DNA of 64,000 bases from Pacificimonas pallii (GCF_019204005.1 NZ_JAGSPA010000002.1:496001-560000), one strand, 5' to 3'; shown: positions 26,410-35,611, numbered from the stretch's first letter. Made by a program: numbers and translations. The notes: generated by a model not told the origin, from the sequence alone.

Positions 26410-27933
26410 ATGAAACTTGTTTACATTCTCGGCGATCAACTGACCCGAACGCTGGCGTCGCTGCGCGGCTGTACGAAGGACGACACCGTCATTCTGATGG
26501 CGGAGCTGGATGAAGAGACCAGCTATGTGTCGCACCATAAACAAAAGCTGGTCTTCATCCTGTCGGCGATGCGCCACTTTGCAGAGGAGCTGCGCGGGGA
26601 TGGCTGGACGGTTGATTATGTGAAGCTGGACGATCGCGGGAATAGCGGCAGTTTTACCGGTGAACTGGCGCGCGCGCTGGAGCGGCATGACGTCAGGGAA
26701 GTTCGTGCGGTCAAGGCGGGGGAATGGCGTGTTCTGAGCGCGATGGAGACGTGGGAAGACCGCTTTAATGTCGATGTGCGCCTGTTCGATGATGATCGCT
26801 ATATCTGCGAGATTTCCGAGTTCGCGCACTGGGCCGAGGGGCGCAAACAGCTGCGCATGGAGTATTTCTACCGTGAAATGCGGCGAAAAACCGGTCTGCT
26901 GCTGGACGAAGATGGCAAGCCTGAGGGCGGCAAGTGGAACTATGATAGCGAAAATCGCAAACCGGCCGAAACCGACATGTTCATGCCGAAGCGCGCCGGT
27001 TTCACGCCGGACGAGGTGACGAGGGATGTAATGGCGCTGATCGACCAGCGCTTTTCCGGCAATATCGGTAATCTCGATACATTCGCTTTTGCCGTCACGC
27101 GGGACGATGCCGAAGCGGTGTTCGCGGCATTTCTGCAGGATTCGCTGGCACGCTTCGGCGATTTTCAGGATGCCATGCTGACGGGTGAGGCGTTTCTGTA
27201 TCATGCGATCATCTCACCCTATCTGAATATCGGTTTGCTCGACCCGCTCAAGGTCTGCCAGCAGGTCGAAGCGGCCTATAGGGCAGGGGACGCGCCGCTG
27301 AACGCCGCCGAGGGATTTATCCGCCAGATCATTGGATGGCGCGAATATGTGCGCGGCATCTACTGGCGCGAAATGCCGGACTATGCGCAGCGCAATTTCC
27401 TGAAGGCGGACCGTGACCTGCCGACCTTTTACTGGACGGGTGAGACGGATATGCACTGCCTGTCGCAGGCGATCGGGCAGACCATCGACCATGCCTATGC
27501 GCATCATATCCAGCGGCTGATGATTACCGGCAATTTCGCGCTGCTGATCGGCGCAGACCCGCATCAGGTGCATGAATGGTATCTGGAGGTTTACGCAGAC
27601 GCCTATGAATGGGTTGAGCTGCCCAATACGCTTGGTATGAGCCAGTTTGGCGATGGTGGTCTCCTGGCATCGAAACCCTACGCATCTTCAGGATCTTACA
27701 TCAACAAGATGTCAGATTACTGCAAGTCCTGCCGATATGATGTCGGCAAGAAAACCGGCGACGGGGCATGCCCATTCAACGCACTATACTGGCATTTCCT
27801 GGACCGGAACCGGGAGCGACTGGATGGCAATCACCGGCTCACCATGCCGTACCGGACATGGGACCGGATGGATCATGAAAAGCAGGATGCATATCGGGAA
27901 AGCGCGCGAAAGTTCTTGAACGAACTGGGTTAG
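26410..27933 (+). CDS. FeS-type bacterial photolyase/cryptochrome (PhrB/CryB family)
   Basis: A 507-aa protein of the deoxyribodipyrimidine photolyase-related (FeS-BCP) branch, whose characterised member PhrB repairs (6-4) photoproducts using FAD, a lumazine antenna and a [4Fe-4S] cluster. The N-terminal domain begins MKLVYILGDQLTR. The FAD-binding part has GWREYVRGIYWREMP, AYAHHIQRLMITGNFALL and EWVELPNTLGMSQFGDGG. The four cluster cysteines can be assigned to PLKVCQQV, YCKSCRYDVG (two) and GACPFNALYWHFL. Start ATG 26410 is the first in frame. Whether it repairs DNA or signals light cannot be told from sequence. Confidence 0.9.
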   Translation: MKLVYILGDQLTRTLASLRGCTKDDTVILMAELDEETSYVSHHKQKLVFILSAMRHFAEELRGDGWTVDYVKLDDRGNSGSFTGELARALERHDVREVRAVKAGEWRVLSAMETWEDRFNVDVRLFDDDRYICEISEFAHWAEGRKQLRMEYFYREMRRKTGLLLDEDGKPEGGKWNYDSENRKPAETDMFMPKRAGFTPDEVTRDVMALIDQRFSGNIGNLDTFAFAVTRDDAEAVFAAFLQDSLARFGDFQDAMLTGEAFLYHAIISPYLNIGLLDPLKVCQQVEAAYRAGDAPLNAAEGFIRQIIGWREYVRGIYWREMPDYAQRNFLKADRDLPTFYWTGETDMHCLSQAIGQTIDHAYAHHIQRLMITGNFALLIGADPHQVHEWYLEVYADAYEWVELPNTLGMSQFGDGGLLASKPYASSGSYINKMSDYCKSCRYDVGKKTGDGACPFNALYWHFLDRNRERLDGNHRLTMPYRTWDRMDHEKQDAYRESARKFLNELG

Positions 27934-27996
27934 GTCTCATTTTCCCATCACGGCCGCGAATGGTGCCATGACGCACCTGTCCGGCCGGGCGCTTAT

Positions 27997-28305
27997 TCAG
28001 CGCGCGTCGAACTTGACGAATTCATGTGCGATGGAACGCTCCACCAGCAGTTCATAAAGATCGCCAACCAGGCGATCGTCGAGGCCGCCTGCGCGCGCGG
28101 CGGCTTTCGCCTTGGCGATGACATCCGCCTTCCGCGCCTCGTCCCGGACCGTGTCGCGTGTCGGTTTGACGCGCGCGGCGGCCTCGATATAGCGCATGCG
28201 CTCGGCAAGGCGGCTGACGATCTGGCGGTCCAGTTCGTCAATACCGGCGCGGATGTCTGCCATCGTCTGGCAGTCCGCCGGAGCAACGATCTGATCTCGC
28301 GTCAT
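27997..28305 (-). CDS. Chorismate mutase (AroQ type)
   Basis: A 102-aa all-helical protein of the AroQ/chorismate mutase II family, converting chorismate to prephenate for Phe/Tyr synthesis. The first helix is MADIRAGIDELDRQIVSRLAER, then IEAAARVKPT and the C-terminal LYELLVERSIAHEFVKFD. The spacing and the N-terminal CQTMADIR resemble PchB (isochorismate pyruvate lyase), so a salicylate-type activity is the alternative. It overlaps the DUF2842 gene by 4 nt (ATGA) and is the last gene of a three-gene operon. Confidence 0.85.
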   Translation of the reverse strand: MTRDQIVAPADCQTMADIRAGIDELDRQIVSRLAERMRYIEAAARVKPTRDTVRDEARKADVIAKAKAAARAGGLDDRLVGDLYELLVERSIAHEFVKFDAR

Positions 28306-28517
28306 TTAAAGCGTCCGGTCTCGATCCAGACAATGACCGGCTTCAGCGGGAAGACCCAGAGGATACCAAGCACGATCCAGATCGGCAGTTGCAGCAATAT
28401 CGGCAATGTCAGGATCGGGTCGGCCAGACCCATGATGATACCCGAATAGATCGCAATGAACGCGATAATGCCGAGCACGCCAAGCGGCTTTCTGAGTTTT
28501 GGTGTTTCGTCCGTCAT
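28302..28517 (-). CDS. DUF2842 small membrane protein
   Basis: A 71-aa protein with two transmembrane helices (LGIIAFIAIYSGIIMGLA and LQLPIWIVLGILWVFPLKPVI) and the C-terminal motif WIETGRF, matching DUF2842, a small family of alphaproteobacteria. Function is unknown. It overlaps both neighbours by 4 nt, so its translation is tied to folate cyclo-ligase and chorismate mutase. An ATG 18 codons upstream (28571) is in frame but lies inside the preceding gene. Confidence 0.8.
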   Translation of the reverse strand: MTDETPKLRKPLGVLGIIAFIAIYSGIIMGLADPILTLPILLQLPIWIVLGILWVFPLKPVIVWIETGRFK

Positions 28518-29080
28518 GCGCGGGCATATAGCCGTGTCGGCGTGGCGATCATATCGAGCATTTCGTCCCATGTGTCAGTGGGGACCTCCTCCACCATCTG
28601 ACAGTCCCAGGCGAGCCCGATTGTCGTCAGCGGACCCTCCCCCCTCAGCGCCGATATGCAGCGATCGAAATGGCCCTGTCCCTGACCCAGACGGTCGCCG
28701 GCCGGTGTCGCGCCGACAAGCGGCACGAGGAGCACGTCCGGCCGCGACGGCGCGGCACGGGAAGGCGGCTGCATGACGCCCCACGGGCCGGGCTCCAGCG
28801 CTCCGGTGACATTTCGAAACATCATCGGAGACGCCCGGTTGGAAAACCACGGCAAAGCGATGACGCCCTTGCCCCTTTCCTCGATAGCGGCAGGATTGAT
28901 CTCATGCCCCATGGGCGCATAGCTGCCGAGACAGGATGCCGCGGCGACGACATCCTGAATCTGTTCGGCGACCGCCTGTTCGGCGGCGCGGCGTCCGGTA
29001 TCGGAAAGTCCGCCGACATGGGCGGCGCGGGCCGCTCTCAGATCGCGGCGGAGGCGGTCTTTCGCACTTAGGTCATGCAT
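28514..29080 (-). CDS. 5-formyltetrahydrofolate cyclo-ligase
   Basis: A 188-aa ATP-dependent enzyme turning 5-formyl-THF into 5,10-methenyl-THF. Motifs are KDRLRRDLRAARAAH at the N-terminus, LGSYAPMGHEINP, DVLLVPLVGATPAGDRLGQG followed by GHFDR (the usual GxRLGxGxGYYDR with His for Tyr), and the C-terminal TIGLAWDCQMVEEVPTD. It lies directly downstream of 6S RNA and zapA, a classic bacterial arrangement (zapA-ssrS-ygfA). It overlaps the DUF2842 gene by 4 nt. Confidence 0.92.
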   Translation of the reverse strand: MHDLSAKDRLRRDLRAARAAHVGGLSDTGRRAAEQAVAEQIQDVVAAASCLGSYAPMGHEINPAAIEERGKGVIALPWFSNRASPMMFRNVTGALEPGPWGVMQPPSRAAPSRPDVLLVPLVGATPAGDRLGQGQGHFDRCISALRGEGPLTTIGLAWDCQMVEEVPTDTWDEMLDMIATPTRLYARA

Positions 29081-29115
29081 GCGGGACGTGTCTCTGGCTG
29101 GGCGGGGCAGGATAA

Positions 29116-29280
29116 GGTGACGGAACCGCCATGGCCGTTAGCAGGAATATCCTCTGACGCCTAATACGTCAGGTGGGGGCCATATGCGTCGGGTCTAGGA
29201 CCCGGGCAGGGACAGCTCCCTTGGATGTCTTATCGCCTCAGGGATGTTCGCTTCGCGCGTACCTGGCAGTATCCGTCAGG
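29116..29280 (-). ncRNA. ssrS: 6S RNA (regulator of RNA polymerase)
   Basis: The roughly 200-bp gap between zapA and the folate cyclo-ligase gene holds no ORF but a 6S-like RNA. Read on the minus strand, a closing stem forms from TGACGGA and ACTGCC (29278-29265) with GGCGGT and TCCGTCA (29130-29118), 13 bp with one bulge. The conserved CCCTGAGGCGATA (around 29245) resembles the E. coli 6S motif CCCTGAGCCGATA. A long internal region with AAGGGAGCTGTCCCTGCC follows. Gene order supports the call. Exact ends are uncertain by several bases. Confidence 0.8.
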
Positions 29281-29286
29281 GATCAG

Positions 29287-29637
29287 TTAGGCGGTCGCGG
29301 CCTGTTTCTCAAGCAGATCGGCAATCTGGTTCACGCGCGCCGCGGCCGCGTCGACGGCTTCCCGTGCGCGCGCGTCGGCGTCCGGGACCGGTGCGGGTAT
29401 ATCCGCGGCGACATCGGCCGACGTTGCCGTGCGGCCCGCCAATTCCGTCAATTCATCGGCGAGCATGATCGCCGACATCAGGAGCAGGCGGGTCTCGGGA
29501 ACCTGACCCAGCTGGTTCGCAAGCATCTCCGCCTTTTCATTCACCCGGCCGGCCAGGCCAACCAGCAGGTCTTCCTCACCATCCTTGCAGGCCAGGGGAT
29601 AGCTGCGCCCGCCGACACTCACGCGTACCTGACCCAT
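29287..29637 (-). CDS. zapA: Cell division protein ZapA
   Basis: A 116-aa ZapA, which bundles FtsZ filaments at midcell. The N-terminal domain reads VRVSVGGRSYPLACKDGEE, followed by the helix VNEKAEMLANQLGQVPETRLLLMSAIMLADEL. The C-terminal coiled coil (about 85-112) follows an acidic, alanine-rich linker. Its ATG overlaps the stop of the upstream coiled-coil gene (TGATG). 6S RNA lies immediately downstream and may be processed from the same transcript. Confidence 0.9.
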   Translation of the reverse strand: MGQVRVSVGGRSYPLACKDGEEDLLVGLAGRVNEKAEMLANQLGQVPETRLLLMSAIMLADELTELAGRTATSADVAADIPAPVPDADARAREAVDAAAARVNQIADLLEKQAATA

Positions 29638-29861
29638 CAGCGCATCTCCGCAATCGTCAGCAACCGATCGAGTTCTCCGATCGCCTCGTCTGTTTCCCCC
29701 AGCAGCGCGTCATGTTTGCGGCGCAGCTGGTCTCGCTCCGCCTTTATGGCGGCAAGGGCACCACCGGGAGCCTCCCGCGCCGTGCGCGCCGCCGACTCGA
29801 GTCGCGCAAGCGCATCGTCGAGTTGACGCAGGGACTGGTCGAAACTGATGGATCCAGACAT
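29637..29861 (-). CDS. Short coiled-coil protein encoded upstream of zapA
   Basis: A 74-aa protein, almost entirely heptad-patterned helix (LRQLDDALARLESAART ... KAERDQLRRKHDALLGETDEAI). The start is ATG 29861; an open extension to 30218 is not needed and runs into the tkt start region. Position and coiled coil suggest a ZapB-like or DUF4164-type cell-division accessory, but this rests on context only. Confidence 0.7.
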   Translation of the reverse strand: MSGSISFDQSLRQLDDALARLESAARTAREAPGGALAAIKAERDQLRRKHDALLGETDEAIGELDRLLTIAEMR

Positions 29862-29897
29862 TCTAAAAACGTCCATGTAACAATTATTTGGAGCGTC

Positions 29898-29927
29898 AGC
29901 GTAAGACACGACCTCATGATTCGTCAA
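29898..29927 (-). promoter_or_regulatory. Predicted promoter of the coiled-coil/zapA/6S unit
   Basis: On the minus strand TTGACG (29927-29922) and TACGCT (29903-29898) are 18 bases apart, about 37 bases before the ATG at 29861. Confidence 0.4.
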
Positions 29928-30017
29928 ATGTCCGCGATCGCGGGTGGTTGACCCAAGGGGGGCGTCTGTCCAGAAGACACGCGCAACCGTGCGCGCCAGC
30001 CAAAAAAAGGGCCTGAC

Positions 30018-32009
30018 TTGACCGCTAGCCACAATGACCTCGCCAACGCCATCAGGGCGCTTTCCATGGACGCCGTCCAGGCCGCGAATAGCGGGCATCC
30101 GGGAATGCCGATGGGAATGGCCGATGCGGCGACCGTCCTGTTCACAAAACATCTGAAATACGATCCCACGCGTCCTGACTGGGCCGACCGGGACCGGTTC
30201 GTCCTGTCCGCCGGACACGGATCAATGCTGATCTACAGCCTGCTATATCTGACCGGCTATGCGGCGCCCACGATAGACGACATTCGCAATTTCCGGCAGA
30301 CCGGCAGCCCGTGCGCGGGCCACCCGGAAAATTTCCTGCTGGACGGCGTGGAGGCGACGACGGGACCGCTTGGACAAGGTCTGGCGATGGCCGTCGGCAT
30401 GGCCATGGCGGAACGCCATTTGAACGCACGCTTCGGCGACGCGCTGGTCGATCACAGAACATGGGTTTTGGCGGGTGATGGCTGCCTGATGGAAGGCATT
30501 AATCACGAGGCTGTCGGATTGGCCGGGCATTTGCAGCTTGGCCGGCTGAACGTCATCTGGGACGATAATCGCATCACGATCGACGGGCCGACCGATCTGT
30601 CGACGAGCGAAGACATCAAGGCGCGCTATGCCGCCACCGGCTGGCATGTGGTCGAATGCGACGCGCATGACGCCGGGGCGCTGGACGCCGCGATGAAAGC
30701 CGCGAAGGCCGATCCCCGGCCCAGCCTGATCGCCGCGCGCTCCATTATCGGCTACGGCGCGCCCACCAAGCAGGGAACGTCGGCCACGCATGGTGCGCCG
30801 CTCGGTCCCGACGAAATTGCAGGAACGCGCGACGCGCTTGGCTGGAATGCGGAGCCCTTCGTCATTCCCGACAATGTCCTGTCGGCATGGCGCAGTGCAG
30901 GCGAACGCGGCGCGGAAATGAGCGCGTCATGGCGGAGTAAGGCGGAACGTCAGCCCGAGTGGGATGACTTTTCCGCGGCAATGTCAGGCGAAATCGGCGA
31001 TGCGCTCGAAACCGCCATCGAAGCCCACATTGCCGGGCTGATCGACGCGCCGGTGAAGGAAGCGACCCGCAAATCGAGCGAGGAAACGCTGAAGGTCGTC
31101 AATGCGGCGCTCGCCAATACGATTGGCGGTTCTGCCGACCTCACCGGCTCCAACAACACGCGCACAGCCGATCTGGGAATTTTTTCGGCGGAAAATTACG
31201 CCGGACGCTATGTCTATTACGGCATTCGCGAATTTGGCATGGCCGCCGCGATGAACGGCATGGCGCTGCATGGCGGCGTCATACCTTATGGCGGCACATT
31301 CCTGATTTTCAGCGATTATTCGCGTCCCGCGATCCGCCTGGGCGCGCTGCAGCAGACCCGCGCGGTCCACGTTCTGACGCATGACAGCATCGGCCTTGGC
31401 GAAGATGGTCCGACGCATCAGCCGGTCGAGCAGGTCATGACGCTGCGGGCGATCCCGAATCTGAATGTGTTCCGTCCGGCGGATGCTGTCGAAACGGCGG
31501 AATGCTGGGCGCTGGCGCTGCAGTCGAAAGAGGCGCCCTCGGTACTTGCCCTTACCCGGCAGGGTTTGCCGCAGATGCGTAAGGAGGGCGTGGTCGGCAA
31601 TCTGTCTTCACGCGGGGCGTACCGGCTGAAAGCCGCCGATGCGGAGCGGAAGGTGATCTTCCTGGCCACTGGTTCCGAAGTGCATCTGGCCATGAACGCG
31701 GCCGCGCAGCTTGAGAATGAAGGCGTCGGCTGCGACGTGATTTCCATGCCATGCTGGGAGCTGTTTCGGCAGCAGCCGGACAGCTACCGCCGGGACCTGC
31801 TGCCGGATGTCGATCCTTCGCGGATCCTGCGCGTTTCCATAGAGGCTGGTGTAACGCTGGGCTGGGCCGAATATACCATGGCCAATGGCCTCAATATCGG
31901 CATTGACAGTTTCGGCGCGTCGGCGCCGGCAAGCGAGCTGTTCGAAAAATTCGGTTTCACGACGGACGCCGTCGTATCACGCGTAAAAGATAAATTAAAC
32001 AAAAGCTAA
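30018..32009 (+). CDS. tkt: Transketolase
   Basis: A 663-aa thiamine-diphosphate enzyme of the pentose phosphate pathway. ThDP and substrate motifs are [82 protein letters not shown] and [12 protein letters not shown]. The start is TTG 30018, preceded by AAAAAAAGGG. The family N-terminus ([18 protein letters not shown]) requires this start, since the next ATG (30066) would delete conserved residues. It begins a tkt-gap-pgk run, with gap 16 bp downstream. Confidence 0.96.
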   Translation: MTASHNDLANAIRALSMDAVQAANSGHPGMPMGMADAATVLFTKHLKYDPTRPDWADRDRFVLSAGHGSMLIYSLLYLTGYAAPTIDDIRNFRQTGSPCAGHPENFLLDGVEATTGPLGQGLAMAVGMAMAERHLNARFGDALVDHRTWVLAGDGCLMEGINHEAVGLAGHLQLGRLNVIWDDNRITIDGPTDLSTSEDIKARYAATGWHVVECDAHDAGALDAAMKAAKADPRPSLIAARSIIGYGAPTKQGTSATHGAPLGPDEIAGTRDALGWNAEPFVIPDNVLSAWRSAGERGAEMSASWRSKAERQPEWDDFSAAMSGEIGDALETAIEAHIAGLIDAPVKEATRKSSEETLKVVNAALANTIGGSADLTGSNNTRTADLGIFSAENYAGRYVYYGIREFGMAAAMNGMALHGGVIPYGGTFLIFSDYSRPAIRLGALQQTRAVHVLTHDSIGLGEDGPTHQPVEQVMTLRAIPNLNVFRPADAVETAECWALALQSKEAPSVLALTRQGLPQMRKEGVVGNLSSRGAYRLKAADAERKVIFLATGSEVHLAMNAAAQLENEGVGCDVISMPCWELFRQQPDSYRRDLLPDVDPSRILRVSIEAGVTLGWAEYTMANGLNIGIDSFGASAPASELFEKFGFTTDAVVSRVKDKLNKS

Positions 32010-32025
32010 GCGAGCGGAGTTCAGA

Positions 32026-33030
32026 ATGACCACGAAAGTTTCGATCAACGGTTTCGGGCGCATTGGCCGCCTTGTGGCGCGCGCCATCCTGGAACGTACC
32101 GACCATGATTTTGAACTCGTTGCGATCAACGATCTGGCGGACGCGAAGGCGAACGCGCTGCTGTTCCAGTATGACAGTTCGCATGGCCGCTTCCCGGGGA
32201 CCGTCACGGCTTCCGACGACAGCATCACTGTGAACGGCAAGACCATCGCCGTGACCTCGGAACGCGATCCGGGCAATCTGCCGCACAGGGATATGGGTGT
32301 CGAACTGGTGCTTGAGTGCACGGGCTTCTTCCAGTCTCATGAGGCTGCGCAGCCGCATATCGATGCCGGCGCGAAGCGCGTGCTGATCTCGGCGCCCGCG
32401 AAGAATGTCACGAAGACGGTCGTTTACGGCGTCAACCATGACTCGCTGACCGCAGAAGATATGATCGTTTCCAACGCGTCCTGCACGACGAACTGCCTGG
32501 CCCCTGTTGCCAAGGTTCTGAATGACACGGTCGGGATCGAGCGCGGCTTCATGACGACGATCCACAGCTACACCAATGACCAGCGCATGCTGGACCAGAT
32601 GCACGGCGACATGCGGCGGGCCCGCGGCGGCGCGCAGAACATGATCCCGACAACCACAGGCGCCGCCCGCGCGGTTGGCCTGGTCCTGCCGGAACTGAAC
32701 GGCAAGCTGGACGGCAGCTCGGTTCGGGTGCCGACACCGAATGTCAGCCTGATCGACCTCGTCTTCACGCCGAAGCGCGACACAAGCGCGGACGAATTGA
32801 ATGCCGCGCTGAAGGCGGCGGCTGACGGCCCGATGAACGGCGTTCTGGACTTCACGGATCAGCCGCTCGTCAGCAGCGATTTCAACCATTATCCCGCAAG
32901 TTCGACGGTCGACAGCCTCGAAACGTCGGTGATGGAAGGAAAGCTCGCCCGCGTGGTGAGCTGGTACGACAATGAATGGGGCTTTTCGAACCGCATGATC
33001 GACACCGCAAAGGTGATGGCAGCGCTGTAA
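32026..33030 (+). CDS. gap: Glyceraldehyde-3-phosphate dehydrogenase, type I
   Basis: A 334-aa GAPDH. The NAD-binding fold starts INGFGRIGRLVARAI. The catalytic cysteine is in SNASCTTNCLAPVAKVL, and the base histidine in MTTIHSYTNDQRMLD. The C-terminus has WYDNEWGFSNRMIDT. The residues after beta-2 (AINDLADAKANALLFQYD) include the aspartate-type NAD selectivity region. It is 16 bp downstream of tkt with GCGGAG as ribosome binding site, and probably in one transcript with pgk. Confidence 0.97.
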   Translation: MTTKVSINGFGRIGRLVARAILERTDHDFELVAINDLADAKANALLFQYDSSHGRFPGTVTASDDSITVNGKTIAVTSERDPGNLPHRDMGVELVLECTGFFQSHEAAQPHIDAGAKRVLISAPAKNVTKTVVYGVNHDSLTAEDMIVSNASCTTNCLAPVAKVLNDTVGIERGFMTTIHSYTNDQRMLDQMHGDMRRARGGAQNMIPTTTGAARAVGLVLPELNGKLDGSSVRVPTPNVSLIDLVFTPKRDTSADELNAALKAAADGPMNGVLDFTDQPLVSSDFNHYPASSTVDSLETSVMEGKLARVVSWYDNEWGFSNRMIDTAKVMAAL

Positions 33031-33038
33031 GCCACGAA

Positions 33039-33139
33039 AATTCCCTTCCTTTCCGTTACCGGAGGGGGAGGGCGCGGCGCCGGTGGTCGTCAGCGTGCGC
33101 CAGCGTTGACATCTTGCCCCTCTCCTGCGGAAGGGAATT
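33039..33139. repeat. Large imperfect palindrome in the gap-pgk spacer
   Basis: AATTCCCTTCC (33039-33049) and GGAAGGGAATT (33129-33139) are perfect inverted copies of each other and enclose almost the whole 118-bp spacer. Inside, GGAGGGGG (33061 on) faces GCCCCTCTCC (33116-33125), and GTCAGCG/CGTTGAC (about 33090-33111) makes a further small hairpin. The whole spacer could fold as a branched RNA or be a REP/MITE-like element. It has no U-run. Confidence 0.5.
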
Positions 33140-33148
33140 GGAGACTAT

Positions 33149-34342
33149 ATGCCTGATTTCAGGACTCTCGACGATCTCGACGATCTGACCGGCAAGGTCG
33201 CGCTGGTACGCTGTGACCTGAATGTGCCGGTACGCGACGGCGACATTGGCGATGTGACGCGCCTGCGTTCGGCCATCCCGACGCTGACGGAATTGTCGGA
33301 AAAGGGTGCCAAGGTTCTTGTCCTTTCGCATTTCGGACGGCCCAAGGGTAAAGACGCGATGCTGAGCCTGTCGCCGATTTCCAGTGCGCTTGAGAAGGTG
33401 CTGGGCCGTGAAGTGATCTTCATCACCGAGACTTATGGTGACGCGGCGGCGCAGATGGTGGGCCTGATGAAAGCGGGCGATATCGCGTGTCTGGAGAACA
33501 CACGCTTCCACGATGGGGAGACGAAGAACGATCCGGAACTGGCGAAGAAGATCGCGGCGCTTGGTGATATCTTCGTATCGGACGCGTTTTCCGCGGCGCA
33601 CCGCGCGCATGTATCGACCGTGGGTGTCGCCGAACTGCTGCCCGCTTATGCGGGCCGGGCGATGGAGCGGGAGCTGTCGGCGCTGGACGCCGCGCTCGGC
33701 ACGCCGGAACGGCCGGTGGCGGCTGTTGTCGGGGGCGCGAAAGTCTCGACGAAGCTCGACGTTCTCAACAATCTGGTGAAGAAGGTCGATCATCTGATCA
33801 TCGGCGGCGGCATGGCGAATACCTTTCTCGCCGCGAAGGGTGTCGATGTCGGCGCCAGCCTTTGCGAGCATGACCTGACCGACACGGCGCTTCGCATCCT
33901 GTCGGCGGCGGAGGCGGCCAATTGCACCGTGCATCTGCCCTATGACGTCGTCTGCGCGCGGGAATTCGCCGCGAATGCGGAACATCGCACAGCCAATGTG
34001 CATGAAGTCGCCAAGGATGAAATGATCCTTGATATCGGCCCGGCCGCCGTCGAGGCGCTTGGCGATGTTCTGAAAACCTGCCGCACGCTGGTCTGGAACG
34101 GCCCGCTTGGCGCGTTTGAATTGGCACCATTCGATACCGCAACCGTGGCCCTGGCGCGAACGGCGGCGGCACTGACCAATGACGGCGGGCTGACGTCAGT
34201 TGCAGGCGGCGGCGATACCGTCGCCGCCCTCAATCATGCGGGTGTGGCCGACGACTTCAGCTTCGTTTCCACCGCAGGCGGTGCTTTCCTGGAATGGATG
34301 GAAGGCAAACCGCTCCCCGGTGTCGAGGCCCTGAAGCGATAG
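33149..34342 (+). CDS. pgk: Phosphoglycerate kinase
   Basis: A 397-aa glycolytic kinase making ATP from 1,3-bisphosphoglycerate. Motifs are [80 protein letters not shown] and [12 protein letters not shown]. Length is normal. It follows gap after a 118-bp structured spacer and is followed 9 bp later by the TPR/oxygenase gene. Confidence 0.97.
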   Translation: MPDFRTLDDLDDLTGKVALVRCDLNVPVRDGDIGDVTRLRSAIPTLTELSEKGAKVLVLSHFGRPKGKDAMLSLSPISSALEKVLGREVIFITETYGDAAAQMVGLMKAGDIACLENTRFHDGETKNDPELAKKIAALGDIFVSDAFSAAHRAHVSTVGVAELLPAYAGRAMERELSALDAALGTPERPVAAVVGGAKVSTKLDVLNNLVKKVDHLIIGGGMANTFLAAKGVDVGASLCEHDLTDTALRILSAAEAANCTVHLPYDVVCAREFAANAEHRTANVHEVAKDEMILDIGPAAVEALGDVLKTCRTLVWNGPLGAFELAPFDTATVALARTAAALTNDGGLTSVAGGGDTVAALNHAGVADDFSFVSTAGGAFLEWMEGKPLPGVEALKR

Positions 34343-34351
34343 GGAAGGTCG

Positions 34352-35524
34352 ATGGCGGCGGATGCTCCGGACAAGCTTCTGGCGCGTGCGGAACGCGACA
34401 TCCGGTCTGGAAAGTCCGCCGGCGTCAATGAACTGGCGCGCGCCGTCGCTCAAAACCCGGGATGGGTACGGGGTCATATAAAGCTCGCCGACGCATATTG
34501 GGAGGCGGGTCACGGACTTGGGGCATTCCGTTTTTTCGAAGACGCGCTGAAGGCCGAACGCCGCAATGCCGCGCTTTGGAATGCCTATATTGCGGCCCTC
34601 CTTGAATCCGGGCATCCCGCAGAGGCGGCCGATGCCGCTTCGGATGCGTTTCTGATTTTCAACGCGCCGATCCTGCAGCTCATGGTGGCGTCCTATGCAA
34701 GTCAGGCTGGCCAGCTTGACCGCGCGGATCGCCTGTTCCGTCAATTCGAGATGCCGCAGGCGGATCATAGCATCAGCGAAGCGCTCGTGCGTCACGCGCT
34801 TCGTATGGGCGATTATGTAAAAGCGGCCGCGATATTGGACGATCTGCTGCGTGCCCGCCGGGAGGATATTGCAATCTGGGCCTTGGCACAGATCATCTGG
34901 CGGTTGACCGACGACCCCCGCCTGGAATTTCTTATTGGCAGAGATGCGCTGGTCAAATTTTTCTCGCTGGATTTAGATTCCGAGGACCTGTCGGCACTTG
35001 CGGGCCTTTTGCGAGCCAAGCATGTATCGCGCGCAGCCCCTCTAGGACAAAGCGTGCGCGGTGGTACGCAGACGCGTGGCGATCTTTTCGAGGGCGCTGG
35101 ATCGTCAATCCTGACGCTGAAACGCGCCCTTGCAAATGCCCTTGAGGCGTATCGGCGGACGCTGCCCGAACCCCGCGCCGATCATCCGCTGCTGAAATAT
35201 GCAGATCGTCCATTTTCCATTCTGCATGGGTGGTCGGTCCGGCTGACAGAGGGCGGGCACCACGTCAGTCATTTGCATCCCGTGGGCATTGTCAGCTCCG
35301 CCTGCTACATTTGCCTGCCTTCCGCACTGGGCCAGCGCCGCCAAGGCGTGCTGCAGCTTGGCGTGCCGCCAGAAGACCTCGGCCTTAGCCTCCCCGCCTT
35401 GAGTGAAATTCACCCGAAGATCGGACATGTCGCGTTGTTCCCGAGTTTTCTGCACCACGGCACCACGCCTTTTTCCGAAGGTGAGCGCCTTAGCGTTGCG
35501 TTTGACGCGGTTCCGGTGCGTTAA
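34352..35524 (+). CDS. TPR protein with C-terminal 2OG-Fe(II) oxygenase domain
   Basis: A 390-aa protein. The first 230 residues are tetratricopeptide-like helix pairs (WVRGHIKLADAYWEAGHGL, NAALWNAYIAALLESG). The last 120 residues match a putative 2OG-Fe(II) oxygenase domain (2OG-FeII_Oxy_5): HHVSHLHPVGIVSSACYI provides the first histidines, GHVALFPSFLHHGTTPF the distal histidine, and ERLSVAFDAVP the arginine that would bind 2-oxoglutarate. The target is unknown. It starts 9 bp after pgk with AGGGAAGG, so it is probably cotranscribed with the glycolytic genes. Confidence 0.8.
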   Translation: MAADAPDKLLARAERDIRSGKSAGVNELARAVAQNPGWVRGHIKLADAYWEAGHGLGAFRFFEDALKAERRNAALWNAYIAALLESGHPAEAADAASDAFLIFNAPILQLMVASYASQAGQLDRADRLFRQFEMPQADHSISEALVRHALRMGDYVKAAAILDDLLRARREDIAIWALAQIIWRLTDDPRLEFLIGRDALVKFFSLDLDSEDLSALAGLLRAKHVSRAAPLGQSVRGGTQTRGDLFEGAGSSILTLKRALANALEAYRRTLPEPRADHPLLKYADRPFSILHGWSVRLTEGGHHVSHLHPVGIVSSACYICLPSALGQRRQGVLQLGVPPEDLGLSLPALSEIHPKIGHVALFPSFLHHGTTPFSEGERLSVAFDAVPVR

Positions 35525-35611
35525 AAGACGGCCTTAAAACCTGAAAAATCGCCTTCACATGTTTCGTGAATATTCATCAGGCGGTCCGCAGGCATCGCCC
35601 GAACCCTTGCA

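Noticed and set aside
33106-33111. TTGACA box before pgk as a promoter
   Set aside because: A good -35 hexamer, but 17 bases downstream there is only GGAAGG, no -10 element; it lies within the inverted repeat.
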